Source: Punica granatum (taxonomy: Eukaryota > Streptophyta > Magnoliopsida > Myrtales > Lythraceae). Taken from it: 64,000 bases of DNA. A program made the position numbers and the translations under genes. Each line of letters opens with the position of its first letter. Positions within the stretch are counted from its first letter, which is position 1. This document shows, in pieces, positions 38,795 to 51,563 of this stretch. Below the pieces are notes generated by a model. The model had not been told where the DNA came from and made no database searches. It saw nothing but the letters and a program-made list of their open reading frames with translations. The stretch spans positions 25,258,568 through 25,322,567 of the forward strand of contig NC_045134.1 of the NCBI RefSeq assembly GCF_007655135.1, given 5' to 3'.

Positions 38795-40165
38795 TCTTTT
38801 TTTTTTTTCCTTTCTTAACTGCATCTAATTATATAGAATTATTATAGGATTTTTTTTTACTGGTAAAATTATCGGGAGGACCGTATAGGATTAACGAGTC
38901 AATTATTGTTACTATGATTATGATTATTACTTGCTTGGGGGTAACTAAGCATATCATTGAATTAATTATTAATCCTTGACAATATCCCTTCACCAACTAT
39001 ACATTTTCTTTTTTATTTAAAATAAACTGTCCTGACCTAAAAGGGCACATCAATTTTGAAGTTCACACGTATTGCTTTAGACGAATCCAATTCCTAAATA
39101 ATTTTTTTTAAAAAAAAAAACTAACCCTTCAAGTTTAATTAAAAAAACATACGAACATCAATTTCCTACTCGTGATCATGCACCCCAGTCCCTACTTAAA
39201 AAGAAAAAACAAAAGGAATTGTTCAAATGTCATTTTCCACCAAATCGATCGATGACCCCTTTTGGCTCACCTTGTGGATTCTAGTTTTTCCAATGTTCAT
39301 CTCGTTCATTTATTCACGGAACTCCGCTAACGATTCTTTAAGTAGCTCACCCGTGCTAATTTCATGCACGATTCCCCTGTGACATCATACGTAAATCAAT
39401 TCGGTTTTGAATTTTAACGAGTCCCTTGTATTGTCATATCTTGCAGTGAGTCCGTTGGATGTGAAAAACGCGGACTTGTACCCGGGTGTTGCGGATTTTG
39501 ACACGTGAATTCGACTATATTATTGCCCACCATCGATCCAAATGCCGTCCCGGACTCCTCCCGTACATAACACTCCTCATGTACAAGTCAGCCACGAGTT
39601 TGTTCCTTAATTAGCTTGCAACCAGTATAAACTATGTGTAGACTATGATGTGTCACAATGTATTGGAACTAATTGCGTTGAAAATCTCAGCTGATCAATG
39701 GCCAAGAGGTCAACACATCATTTGCTGGAACACAAATTCGATCGCTTGCCGGCATTTCCATCCTCAAAATGTGCATGACATTACCCTTCTTTTCTTAAAT
39801 TTTCCATCCGATGGGATCACGAGATGTTCTCAGTTTATTTGTTGAAATTGAATATGGCTCGGATACCAAACTTAAACTTAATCATTGACAAGCGATGTTA
39901 GTTTGTCTCCACAGTCAACCAAGACGTCCCTTTCATATCCCTGAATTTCATAAGTCTTGCTAATATAAGAAAATCATATCTATCAACCCAATAGGCTTAC
40001 AACCAAAACGTGAAGAGCAATAATTCCTAGCTCTGCTCTCACCCCCTTCTCTTTACAAAAATGGCACCAGAGCTCTTCTTCTGCCATTATAACAATTCTT
40101 GTAAGTAGAACATTTGTCCCCCTCCAAAAAAAAAAAGGGACAAGAAAGGAAGAAAGAAGAAGAAA
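38795..40165. other. Intergenic DNA upstream of the GT61 gene
   Basis: AT-rich without a recognised gene. AATATAAG near 39961 could serve as the TATA box of the GT61 gene, with the leader running to 40165; this is inference only. Confidence 0.45.
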
Positions 40166-42661
40166 ATGTATGATACATTTCTGGCTAGGAGCTTCAGCAA
40201 GCATGAGCAGAAGAAGTTAGGATATGGAGCATTTGCTGCCTGTTTCCTCATTGCTTTGAGCTTCTGCACTGTCTTCAAGCCCTACTTGGGCCCTCTTCCC
40301 GTCCGTAAGTTCGTTTCGCCCTTCCATGTCTTCCCGTTTCGTTCGTGAAACAAGCAACTTCCTCATTTTCCAAGAAAGTTAGCCACCTTCTCTTTTCTTT
40401 CTCATTCCCATTTAAATGAAAAATGTAGGCACTGCATTTCGGGAAAAACGTTTTCGGTGTTTCATGAATTGCACGTAATTTTGTTTCTGCTCGACTAGGA
40501 AACTGATACTAAAAAACTTGATAATGCTTACACACCAGACGACAACTCGTACCAATGCAATACAGTCCTCACTCTCGTGGATTCGAGAAGTTAAATGGGC
40601 TTCTCTTTTATTTTCCTTTCCGGACAGGAAACAGAGAAATGAACAGTCTTCGACCTTTGAAGGAACTGTTTCCTAAAGGCTGGGTGATTTGCTTTCACTC
40701 GACACAGAAAACTGGAAACTGGAAAACATTCTGACGTCAAACACCTACTTGATGTTTCGCTGATGAATTTTTGGGGTTCCTTTGCAGTGAATTTGAGGTT
40801 GTCGATCATGGGAGCTGGTCATAAAATGCTTGCAGTTGAAGAAACAACAATCCCTTCTCATAAGCAAGAAACTGTCAGAGGTGAGCTGCTTCTTCCTCTT
40901 CCTCTTCATTTAATTTATTTTGTTTGTTAAAGTTTCCAAATTTCATTAATGCTTTTGTATTTTAATAAATCTTGTGGTCTCAGAAAATGTGACAGCAAGA
41001 GCCGAGTTGATGGTCGACAGTGGAAAATGTACTTGTCAAAACTCCCACTTTATGTCTCAGAAAATACTTCTATATGTTTATTGGCAAACTAACGAGCCTT
41101 TTTCATGTTCGGTTCTGCAGTTGAAGAAATCCTGACGATGAAACCAGTGGAAAGCGCGAGGATGATATGCAACACTACAGATTGCCGAGAAAAGGGTATT
41201 TGATTCGAATGCTGAACTTAACATAAAAAGATGTTTATTTTTTTGAAGTTGAACTAATATCTCTTATCGTCTTTCTGTTATGATGTGCAGCTGCAGAAAA
41301 CGCAATGGTAAAGTCGGAGCCGGGATGCAATTCTACGAACTGCAGGGGACATGGTAATTTTTTTCCGACTTCGAACCCCATATCCATTCATCAATTTTCT
41401 CAAAAAATCTGTTATGTTGTCAGAAGTTTAACGGTTTTTGTTTATGATCTTTGTAGCTGCAGAAACCGTGGAAAAGGCAAAGGGAGTGAAACCATTGTGC
41501 AACATTACAGGGCCAAGAACTAACTTCTGTGACATGAAGGGCGACATCCGGATCCAACCGAGCTCCTCCTCTGTTTTCGTGGTTTCCTCGGAAATGGACG
41601 TATCACAAGAGAACCAAGATTCATGGAAGATTAAACCGTATGCGAGAAAAGAAGACAGGCAGGCGATGAGTTCTGTCAGAGAATGGTCGGTGAAATCAGT
41701 ATCAGGTCGAGAAAACATCCCTCAGTGCACTCGGAACCACTCAGTTCCCGCAGTCCTTTTCTCCACCGGAGGGTACTCAGGGAACCATTTCCATGACTTC
41801 ACCGACATTGTTGTCCCGCTCTACCTGACCTCAAGGCCGTTCGATGGGGAAGTCCAGTTTTTGATCACGAATATGCGTCCCTGGTGGATTAACAAGTTCA
41901 GGCAGATCCTAGAGAATTTATCTCGATACGAAATTCTTGATATCGACAGTGAGTCGGGAGAGGTGCATTGCTTCCCTAGCGTGGCCATGGGTCTCAAGCG
42001 TCATAAAGAGCTTAGCATCGACCCGTCTAGGTCCGCCCACACGATGAAGGACTTTAGGGAGTTCCTAAGAAAATCCTATTCTCTGAAGAGGAGATCAGCT
42101 ATTAGGATAAGACAGGGGGAAAATAAAACCAAGCCCCGTCTCTTGATCGTGTCGAGGAAGCGGACACGGTCATTCACAAACATAGACAGGATCGCTAGAA
42201 TGGCCCGGGGGCTGGGGTTTGATGCGGTGGTTGCAGAGCCGAGCATGAACGTTCAGAAAGTCGCGGAGCTCGTGAACTCGTGTGACGTAGTGATGGGAGT
42301 CCATGGGGCCGGGCTCACCAACATCCTGTTCCTTCCTGACAATGCAGTGCTCGTACAGATCGTGCCGCTCGGAAATGTGGAGTGGATCTCGAGGGCTTAC
42401 TTCGGGGAGCCCTCGAAGAGCATGGACATAAGTTACTTGGAGTACAAGCTAAGCTTGAAGGAGAGCACCCTAATAGAACAGTTCCCACTTGATCATGTTG
42501 TGTTCAAGGACCCTTATGCATTCCATAAGGGCAATTGGCTAGCATTTAAGTCGGTTTACTTAGATAAACAAAACGTGAAGCTCGACGTGAAGCGGTTTAA
42601 GCCCACGCTACAAAAGGCCCTCGAGCTTCTTCTCGAGCATACGAACCGCTCCGTTAGGTAA
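40166..42661 (+). CDS. GT61 family glycosyltransferase (xylan/arabinosyl- or xylosyltransferase-like)
   Basis: Type II Golgi glycosyltransferase of family GT61 (DUF563); grass and eudicot members add xylosyl or arabinosyl side chains to xylan, others act on N-glycans. Six exons: 40166-40304, 40788-40880, 40984-41028, 41121-41195, 41291-41353, 41457-42661; 1620 nt, 539 aa. A short basic tail and membrane anchor (YGAFAACFLIALSFCTVF) lie at residues about 19-36. The catalytic part begins in exon 6 with CNITGPRTNFCDMKGD, then NHFHDFTD, RLLIVSRKRTR-like LLIVSRKRTRSF, and the family signature DVVMGVHGAGLTN. Exons 2-5 are each a multiple of three with phase-1 ends and form a variable stem. Exons 4 and 5 carry CNTTDCR and CNSTNCR, echoing CNITGPR of exon 6. 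It is next to CCT4. The exact donor and acceptor cannot be inferred. Confidence 0.92.
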
Positions 42662-44762
42662 TTCTATACGTCACCGGTGCAAAGGACTTCTCCATCAACA
42701 CGCTAGGGTTCCCTCCTTCTCTGTGCCGATCAAAGTCGTCGGATTCTCTTAGACATTGGCTTAGGCATAGTCACATTGCAAGATCCAGATGGCTGAGGTT
42801 ATCATCCAAAAGATCCCGTCATGTTAGATTCGGATACCGGGTACATACTTGTATGTAAGAGGCGAGATATGTGTATCAAAATTAAAAGATTTCCGAACAA
42901 GGTGATCATAAGATGATTTATTTTTTTCCCCTCCATGTTTTTCTTGGTCGAGTTATACGGTGACTGTCGGTGGTTCAAAGATTTGATTATGAACTTGGAA
43001 TTGACATTTGGGGAGAGGATTACTAAATTAATTTGCCTCCATTAGTACTCAAAAGATTCTTCCGTCGAGCTCCCTATTTTTTTTTTAAACAACAAAGACA
43101 CGAGATGTTAATCTATTGATTAAAATTAATTCTCATGAAGTATTTTTGGCGAGTTTTGAAAGAAACTTTTGCATTGCAGATAAAGTCCATTTAAGACCAG
43201 CGCATCTTGTCAACTGAACTACACCTCGTCGTTATTCATTCATTTTATATAAATCTTATTTGTCAATTGTTAAATTAAATTAATATATACTTATCCCACT
43301 TTATTATCTTGCTCAAAGGGTTCCTGTTTGATTTATTTGTTCCTCGGTTTCGTACTCGTCCACGGTTGGTAAAATCTTGACTCTTCGAATTTTAATATAT
43401 TGCATGATCGATATGTCTCTAAAATTGACATTAGATAGCTATAAAAAAAAGACTGCTATGTATGTGACCTGTGAGCATCTAGTGTGATTGTGATATATTG
43501 GGTACGCGGAACTTGAATTCAAACGATAACTGACTTCTTATTTTCGAAAAAAATTCCAGATAATTTAATGTGACAATTTGGTGAGACCGATACCCAACTT
43601 CCTAGTCCTGATAATTTCATGAACTATTGTACTGCACCGTCAAGCTAACTGCAATGGTAGAAATCAATGTTTGGCCACGTTGAACCGATTTAACTAATCA
43701 ATTACGAATACGATTTCATACTTGAATTTACATAAATTAGAATTATTGCCAATTTGGCCTCAAATTCTTCCATTTGTTATGAGTTCTACTAACCCTAACA
43801 TGCCCTATGTTTGACTATAAACTCGTGTTTAGTTTCCACAATATAATATATACTTTTCAATCTTTAATATTTTCTTTACGATTGTACCTGCCAATATCTA
43901 CTCCCATTGTTTGCTTCTCCATCGGCAAGCCATTAATTAATTTGTTGATTTTTTTCTAATTAATTTTTTTTTCTCTTTTCTGGACGTGACGATAATACTA
44001 AATTAGTTACCTCAGGAATAAGCTATCCGTTATGCTCTATTTAATTTCATTTTCCGAAATAAGATAAAGAGTGATTGACAAAATTGATGACATTTTCATT
44101 TGATTATGATGTTTTGGTTAAAAAATTAAACGTGGAGCCACGATTGAACACAAGTGAGCTTCTAATTGGAAGATCAACAACAAATGAGAGGAACACCACT
44201 AATTGGCCGGCTAATATCAAAGAAAATATATTCTAAATGTGAATTATTGTCAATAAAAGGTAGAAAATACCTCTTAATCTTAAAGAAAAATCTTAACTTC
44301 GACCAGATTAGACATTACAAAGAAAAATCTTAACTCGTTTGCCTCAATATTGAAGTTTTTATGTACATATTTATAAGAATGCATGTACATATAGAGAGCC
44401 TTGAAGATGAAGTTGAAGAGTTCTTATTGGAATTTTCCGTCCTCTCGGAATCGACGCGATTCGTGAACTAAGCGGCTTAGTTGTTTGTATATACTCCGAT
44501 CTCAAAATAATGGATGGCTCAGCACCGTACCCAATTTTAATCACCGAAATTTAGGCCCTTCTAATACTTCTTCCCGCCCGCCTGACTCGAGTGATTAGAA
44601 TAATCAAAAACCAAATAATGAGTCTCACTGCCATATCTAAAGGGATTAATCTTTTAGAGCAGTTAGCATTTGTGATCTAGGCATTCGCATGGCATGAAAC
44701 CACGAGTTCAAGATACGCATTTGCCTCGCTTATAATTGACCATTGACTAAGCGACCTTTTTC

Positions 44763-44765
<3 letters not shown>

Positions 44766-44799
<34 letters not shown>
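44766..44799. repeat. (TA)n microsatellite upstream of CCT4
   Basis: About 17 TA units, about 360 bases before the CCT4 start codon. Confidence 0.92.
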
Positions 44800-44807
<8 letters not shown>

Positions 44808-44988
44808 ATATCTTTGAGGATAATATGGGCCAGGCCCAGAAAAAGGTACATACACATGGGCCGATGGCAAAACTGTTTGACGAAGGTCCAGTGGGCTTCA
44901 GCAGGCCTATCGAAATGGTCCAAAGTCAATATTCAATCTCGTTCCTAGGAGGGGTACTTTCGTCAATTGCTGCGCCTCCGAGATCTCC

Positions 44989-44991
<3 letters not shown>

Positions 44992-45023
<32 letters not shown>
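44992..45023. repeat. (CT)16 tract in CCT4 leader/promoter
   Basis: Perfect CT repeat 140 bases before the ATG. CT-rich leaders are common in constitutively expressed plant genes. On the other strand it is a GAGA-type element that could recruit BBR/BPC proteins. The regulatory role is inferred. Confidence 0.85.
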
Positions 45024-45024
<1 letters not shown>

Positions 45025-45162
45025 ACCTGCTTTTCCAGAAACCTCCCAATTTTTCTCTCTCTAGGGTTTCTCAGTCCATTTCCACTTCCACACTCTGCTT
45101 CTGTTTCGCTTCACAGTCACCGAATCCCTCTGCCTCTCCTCCTCTTTCATCTCGTCATCGCC

Positions 45163-46767
45163 ATGGCAGCTCCGGCGTTCTCCATGCCATCGTCGTCCTC
45201 GAAGACGGAGTCCTACGTCGACAACAAGCGCAAGGAGGACATCCGCCAGGCCAACATCGTCGCCGCGAGGACCGTAGCAGACGCCGTACGCACCAGCCTC
45301 GGCCCCAAGGGGATGGACAAGATGATCTCCACCGCCAGCGGTGAGGTCATCATCACCAACGACGGGGCCACGATCCTCAACAAGATGGAGGTCCTGCAGC
45401 CCGCTGCGAAGATGCTCGTTGAGCTCTCCAAGTCTCAGGATTCTGCCGCCGGTGATGGAACCACCACTGTCGTCGTCATTGCCGGGGCACTCCTCAAGCA
45501 GTGCCTCTCCCTCCTCTCCGCCGGAATTCATCCCACGGTAATCTCTGACTCACTTCACAAAGCCGCCATTAAAGCTGTTGATGTTCTGACTGCAATGGCT
45601 GTCCCTGTCGAGCTGAGCGACCGTGAATCGTTGATCAAGTCTGCTAGCACTTCCCTTAACAGCAAAGTTGTGAGTCAGTACTCGACGCTTTTAGCTCCTC
45701 TAGCTGTTGATGCAGTACTTTCTGTTGTGGATCCTGCAAAGCCTGATTTGGTCGATCTGAGGGATATTAAGATAGTGAAGAAGCTCGGCGGAACGGTCGA
45801 TGACACTGAGCTAGTTAAGGGCTTGGTGTTTGATAAGAAGGTGAGCCATGCTGCTGGTGGACCAACTCGTGTTGAAAATGCTAAGATTGCCGTGATCCAG
45901 TTCCAGATTTCCCCACCCAAGACTGACATTGAGCAGAGCATCGTGGTTTCTGACTATACTCAGATGGATAGGATATTGAAAGAGGAGAGGAACTACATCT
46001 TGGGTATGATTAAGAAGATCAAGGCCACTGGGTGTAATGTGCTGTTGATTCAGAAGAGCATTTTGAGGGATGCTGTGACAGACCTATCTCTGCATTACCT
46101 TGCAAAGGCCAAGATTTTAGTTGTTAAGGACGTGGAGCGTGAGGACATTGAATTTATCACACAGACCTTGAATTGCTTGCCCATTGCAAATATTGAGCAT
46201 TTCCGTGCTGAGAAGTTGGGGTACGCGGATCTTGTTGAGGAGTCATCATTGGGGGATGGGAAGATAGTGAAGATCACAGGCATTAAGGACATGGGTAGGA
46301 CGACAACTGTTCTTGTTCGGGGATCAAACCAGCTGGTGATTGATGAGGCAGAGAGGAGCTTGCATGATGCTCTGTGTGTGGTTCGGTGTTTGGTCAGTAA
46401 GAGATTCTTGATTGCTGGTGGTGGGGCCCCAGAGATTGAGCTGTCAAGGCAACTGGGTGCCTGGGCAAAGGTGCTGCATGGGATGGAGGGATACTGTGTT
46501 CGGTCATTTGCCGAGGCCCTCGAGGTTATTCCTTATACTCTTGCTGAGAATGCAGGTTTAAACCCGATAGCAATCGTGACTGAGCTGAGGAATAGGCATG
46601 CACAAGGAGAGATCAATGCTGGCATTAATGTCAGGAAGGGACAGATCACCAACATCTTGGAGGAGAACGTAGTGCAGCCTCTCCTCGTGAGTACCAGCGC
46701 AATCACATTGGCTACAGAGTGCGTGCGTATGATTTTGAAGATTGATGATATTGTCACTGTGAGGTAG
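45163..46767 (+). CDS. CCT4: Chaperonin CCT/TRiC subunit delta
   Basis: Delta subunit of the cytosolic group II chaperonin that folds actin, tubulin and many other proteins inside an eight-membered double ring. It is an intronless frame of 534 codons, ATG 45163. Diagnostic sequence: [21 protein letters not shown] (P-loop), [12 protein letters not shown] with the catalytic Asp-containing GDGTT, the delta-typical [20 protein letters not shown] and [30 protein letters not shown], and the C-terminal ATP-binding [13 protein letters not shown] and [17 protein letters not shown]. Length fits the family (about 530-540 aa). The C-terminus ends [11 protein letters not shown]. The leader is CT-rich, fitting constitutive expression. 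It lies between GT61 and the WAT1-like gene, an order that recalls Arabidopsis chromosome 3. Confidence 0.98.
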   Translation: MAAPAFSMPSSSSKTESYVDNKRKEDIRQANIVAARTVADAVRTSLGPKGMDKMISTASGEVIITNDGATILNKMEVLQPAAKMLVELSKSQDSAAGDGTTTVVVIAGALLKQCLSLLSAGIHPTVISDSLHKAAIKAVDVLTAMAVPVELSDRESLIKSASTSLNSKVVSQYSTLLAPLAVDAVLSVVDPAKPDLVDLRDIKIVKKLGGTVDDTELVKGLVFDKKVSHAAGGPTRVENAKIAVIQFQISPPKTDIEQSIVVSDYTQMDRILKEERNYILGMIKKIKATGCNVLLIQKSILRDAVTDLSLHYLAKAKILVVKDVEREDIEFITQTLNCLPIANIEHFRAEKLGYADLVEESSLGDGKIVKITGIKDMGRTTTVLVRGSNQLVIDEAERSLHDALCVVRCLVSKRFLIAGGGAPEIELSRQLGAWAKVLHGMEGYCVRSFAEALEVIPYTLAENAGLNPIAIVTELRNRHAQGEINAGINVRKGQITNILEENVVQPLLVSTSAITLATECVRMILKIDDIVTVR

Positions 46768-47453
46768 GCCTTACTTCGAGAGGAGATTATCTAGTCGAAG
46801 CTGAAGGAACCATATGTCTTTGTCGTTTACTGTCTCCTGTGTTATTTTGAATTGGCAATGTATGTGATCATTGGATGGTTTGTGGCTCGGAAATTTTGGA
46901 GTTGTCCTTATGCAGTATTTTGCTCTTGAATCTGAATGTTTACAAAGTTTTTAGATTGTTCTTAGATTATTAACTCTGCAATGCATTCTTATTCATTTGC
47001 TGCGTGATCTTTCTTATATGCACTTTTATGTTTAAAATGATGAGCAAAGTACATGTCTTATACTTCAATCTACTTTATGATATACTCAGTTAACGTGCCA
47101 TTTGCACTGAAGATAAAACTTTCTCTCGCCTTGATCTGTATCGCTATGTGAGGATCTGTTTTGTTGGGCTCACTGAGACGAGTAGTCCATTTGAATATTC
47201 TCAGTTAAGACATAATCAGAATTTGCATATAGTCGAGTAGGCTTTCATTTCAAAGCATTTACATGCCGAAGCCTGCTTACATCTCGACTTCAAGAGCTTC
47301 TTGAAAAGGGAAAAACAGAAAAACCTTGTCAGCTAGATATACATGAGAATTAGAAACTGAGGCACATGGCGGCCTGCATTTTATCCTCCGTGGTGAATCA
47401 GTTGCTTAAGTTCATTTACTTAAGAGATAGATAGTATTGAAATGCAGAGGAAA
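46768..47453. other. Intergenic region between convergent CCT4 and WAT1-related genes
   Basis: Contains the two 3' UTRs. No further gene or repeat is recognised. Confidence 0.6.
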
Positions 47454-49307
47454 TCATGGAATATCTGCAGATAGAGAACCCGGGTCTTTCCCTCTGCTAC
47501 ATGTTTCATCGCCGAGGAGGGGCTTTGTCAGATTCTCTTCCTTCTCTTGGTCCCCTAGTCTTTTCTCATTGGATTTACCCCACATAACAGCATAGAGTCC
47601 TATCATGATCAGAATCGCCCCGATAATCCTGCGAGAGAAAGTAGATGGGAACCAGCTATATCAGTCTCACGAGAACCAGATCTAGTTAGTACTCATAACT
47701 GATTAGTTGGTAAATATTATTGTTTCCGAATTAGCTATAAGAAGTGGAATCCTGTTTGATTGCTCTCCTTTGTCATCTGGGACTGGCTGTCAAACTCTTT
47801 GGCCATACCTTCCAGAGTAGAGCTGATCTCCGAAAATGAGAGTTGCCATAGCTGCCACCAAAACTGTTTGCACTGGTTGGAAAGCAGCAACGAACACGGG
47901 CCCTCCTTTATGAATGCACCAGGTTTGGAGGTAGATCACAAATCCGGAAGAAACGACTCCCTGTGAAACTCATAATTAAGCTCTTTAGATCTTTACTTGG
48001 ATTAACTTTTCCTTCGCATAAGGGAAGAGGATGAAGGTTTAAAGGATATTACAGCGTAGAGAATGGTAAACAACTCCTCTCCAGACTGTATCTTCCAATT
48101 TTCAAAGTCGGTTTCGACAAATGCTGCGATTACCAAGAACTGGAGTAGTCCAAAGAAACAGGTGAACGACGTGAGTGTGAGCTTTGCGGGATACTTTTTC
48201 AAGACTGGAGCCTGCAAAGTTTAAAGGGAAAGATTTAGAACTGTCTGCTCCGATGCGGTAAGCTTATTAAGGGGTTTTCCTTTTGGATAAGAAATTTCAT
48301 TCTTTTTCTTGGTGCTTTTGGGAGTGATTATGGACCAACCTGAAGAACCATCCACCCTGCCCAGGACATGCAGTGTCCAACCAAATATATACAGCCCCAC
48401 GACCAGTTCTGTGTCTTCGTTGCAGTCACATTGTCTCCAATACGGACTGTGTTGCCCTGTGTCCAAGTCTGGTGTAGTAGAGGACCTTTGAAGAGAGTGA
48501 TAACAGTGGCTCCTCCTACACTAGCTATTGTTCCGACAACCTTTGGTAACCCATCTCTCCTTGCAATGTGAACGTGTTCTAGCCTACATAGACAGAGAAC
48601 GAATTAGATGGAAGCTCAGAAGCTCTTTCTGTGAAGAAATGATGACAGGTTTAGGCTTCCGATTATGTTTTACCCTAGAGCAGAGGCCATAAGGAACGTG
48701 ATTGCAGGAACGGAGTTCTGCATAGCAGAGGCGAAGGTCGGGGATGCATAGTACAGCCCCAAGAGGTAAAATCCTTGGTTTGCTGTGATCCTGTGTCATT
48801 GAGAAGCAGACCAAATCGGTCGTGTGCTGATACGATTTAAGTAAATTGGGGATGTCTTTTGTTTTTGAGAGCTTGGTCTTACCCGAGCAATGCGAGAAGA
48901 AAGAACTGAACCACTAAAGAGAAGGTAAGGGGAGGCCTGTCCTTCCTGTATGAGCAAAAATGAAGCAGTACTTGAAGTTAGATTACTCTACTCTGTGATC
49001 ATAAAGAGTAGGAGTGTCTGGAGACTTGGGTTTTCTCAGTCGTAACGGAGGGATCTCAGTTATGAATTGAGATCCTCGTGGTCTCTATTTGTTAAATAAA
49101 GAGATAGACTTACTTCTCCAAGAAATAGGCTGCAGGACTGAGCAAGAGTAGGGCGATGATGTTCCTGTAAACCGGGTAGACGACTTTGCTGACACCGATG
49201 TTGAGTGCGAGTCGGGAGACAATGTGGAACCCGGCAAAGCAGAACTGGAGCGTGAGCAATGCAAGGAGGAACTTCATCCTACCTGAGATAAGATAATCTT
49301 TCGCCAT
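47454..49307 (-). CDS. WAT1-related protein (nodulin MtN21-like EamA transporter)
   Basis: Plant drug/metabolite transporter of the WAT1/UMAMIT group with ten predicted membrane helices; relatives move auxin or amino acids across the plasma membrane or tonoplast. Seven exons on the minus strand: 49114-49307, 48883-48945, 48674-48790, 48340-48583, 48053-48211, 47809-47960, 47454-47628; 1104 nt, 367 aa, normal length. The first EamA half shows LLTLQFCFAGFHIVSRLALN, YPVYRNIIALLLLSP, ITANQGFYLLGLYYASPTFA and SAMQNSVPAITFLMA. The second shows WMVLQAPVLKKYPAKLTLTS, FTCFFGLLQFLVIAAFVE, QTWCIHKGGPVFVAAFQPVQ and the last helix GAILIMIGLYAVMWGKS. From memory it is closest to Arabidopsis At3g18200. The hydrophilic C-tail contains KPLLGDE. 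The substrate is unknown. Confidence 0.94.
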
Positions 49308-51563
49308 CCCTTTCTCTGTCTTTCACTTCTTGCTTCGGGATAGTGGTGATGACTGTAGAGTTATTCGATCCTTCTAGCTCTATCACTACTTGCTTTGGGA
49401 TAGCGATGAAGACTGCTGTGTTCGATGCCGAGGTATGTGCTTTATATTAGTGCATGCATGGTGGTAGTTACTAAGCTTTATATTATATGTTAAGACGAAT
49501 CATTGAATTATCAGTCTCTGAAATTGCTTGGTCTGACTGATTGATGCGTTCTGTTGGGGGAGACACTGCTGAGGTAGTGTAACATGTTAGACAGGCAATC
49601 TCTTCTCTTCATCATGTTGGTTCTAAGTAACACGGGGTTGAACAAATCTTAGTCCAGCTCGGAGTCTCTGCTCTCTTTTCTGTCGATTTTGATGTGATGG
49701 GCAGGGTTACCTGCATACTGCAGGAAACCGTGAAACCCGGTATTCTCTTACATTATGGCTGATTGATTTCGACTCAGTGACATATGAATTATGTGAAGAT
49801 AATGGTGAGATATCATCGATCTGCATGTGATTGGTATGATTGGGCCATAAACAATATCTCTAATGATTAGTGATTTGGAGGAGAACGAGAAGCAGGCAAG
49901 AACAGCAGGGAGTCACATGCCGAGGTTTAGCTGAAGTCACAGGAATGGATGGGTTCACAGATGCTGATATTGTCTTGCGTATAAATGTTTTATCTATTGT
50001 GTGGTTGGCCATGGTCCATTTTCAAATCCGATTCCGTGGGTCGATGAGATCTCGTAGACTAAGCTTAGAAGTAATTCAAGATCTGATATGAAGGGAGGGA
50101 ACAAACAGGTCATGGACATTCAGTGGAGGGTCCTGAGTCCCGACTCTCGCTGTACCTTCCGGGTCACCGCATCTTGAGCTGGTAAACACGAACACTTAAG
50201 CGCCTGAGCTTAACTAATATAACGTTATTGCTAGGCCGATTGAGCGCTGATGTATACGAGACAAAATAATTGATGACGATAAGGACAGCGTTGATGATTG
50301 AACTTAGATTCCGTGGAGTAGACAACAAAAATTGATGGACAGTGAATCTGTTGCATTCATGAACAACCAATCTATCAATTTGATTGCATTCATTCAATTC
50401 ACGATGAAGAATTTCTCTTTTAAAAAGCCGCAATTTGGAAGAAGCAATTAAAATATTCCATCTTCAGTCTAGTCTCTCATTGGATTCGAGACAACTCTCT
50501 GCTCTTCTTTTGTTTTTTAATTTGCGTAATTATAAGAAGATAATGGGGGCATTTCAGAAGATAATATAGAGCAGTGACGCCTGCAGTTGTGCCTTGTGAT
50601 CAAGACATTGTGCCTTGTGATCAAGACATTTTAGGTTGTATATTTATTGAGAATTATTCATATCGCTTTATATTAATTATTATGATTTTTATTTTATTAT
50701 ATTAGATTAATTAATCTTTCCAGTAACCGAAAAATGGGGGCATTTTCTTTTAATGGAGAGATGATTAGGAGCATAATGGGCACCTCTCAGATCTCATTGG
50801 GTTCTTTGACCAATCCCAAATTATTTTGCTGTGAGAGGCTAAAAGATTATTAATAAAAACAAAAGAAAAATAAGGATTCCTAAGGCACTTGATCGACTAG
50901 AAAATGGTATTGAAAGAGATTAAAATTGAAATTTGATAGATACGATCAACTGTTTAGCCGGATCGGAATGCTTGGGTTCAGAAAGCGGGAAGTTATCCGG
51001 TCTACTTCCTGGAGCGTTCACGAACTCGTCGGAAAACTACTGGATCAAAGTTGGCCTTTGATCCAGCCTTGAGGCTTAGCGTTTTGGTGAAGTTGTATGA
51101 TGTAGAGGCGAATGGAGCCGCCCATCTACAGACCAACTTTTTGGTGTAGCTGCAGCAAAGACAGGTCGTTCTGCGGCTAATGGCTAATGGCTAATGGCAA
51201 TCCCGACGTTTATATGGAATCAGAGGACCGTTTAGACTCCTGATTAAATATATGCAACCAAGCTTAGGGATTGGGTTTCTGTCATGAACCGTTGCGGAAT
51301 GCAAACAAAGCATGCTACAGGAGTATTTGATGTCATCCACGTACAGTACAAGAAAAACCGCTACATATATCAAGTTTCTTGTTCAACAATTACATGACAA
51401 ACTGCTGTCCACCCTATCAAGACCAACTAATCGGTACGCATAAAATTCGGCAAACAGCCCTTCACGGAATCCTAATAAAAGTGTCTTGGCTCAGTAAACA
51501 ACATCAACAGTCTCAACCAAATGCTTACAGTTCTCAGCCGCTGTTGTGACTAAACGGTTTGAA
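49308..51563. other. Intergenic region between WAT1-related and PP2C genes
   Basis: The left end is the WAT1-related promoter. No gene is recognised in the remaining 2 kb. Two small tandem repeats occur: 21-bp units at 50587-50628 and three 7-bp CTAATGG units at 51177-51197. The right end is the PP2C 3' UTR. Confidence 0.55.
50587..50628. repeat. Two 21-bp tandem units
   Basis: TTGTGCCTTGTGATCAAGAC followed by A, present twice in direct succession without a mismatch. Confidence 0.85.

Larger units (their letters stand above)
42662..45162. other. Intergenic region between GT61 and CCT4
   Basis: The left 250 bases are probable GT61 3' UTR. The rest is AT-rich with no gene recognised. A possible tRNA-like repeat scrap lies near 44665-44745 (CGAGTTCAAGATAC). 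A TA microsatellite (44766-44799) and a CT microsatellite (44992-45023) lie in the CCT4 promoter and leader. Confidence 0.55.

Noticed and set aside
45061..45531. Antisense open frame of 156 codons over the CCT4 5' end
   Set aside because: It is the mirror of GC-rich coding sequence with strong third-position bias; no independent motif.
50930..51180. Possible exon near 50950-51150 left of the PP2C gene
   Set aside because: No frame of useful length, no splice-supported continuation and no recognisable motif.
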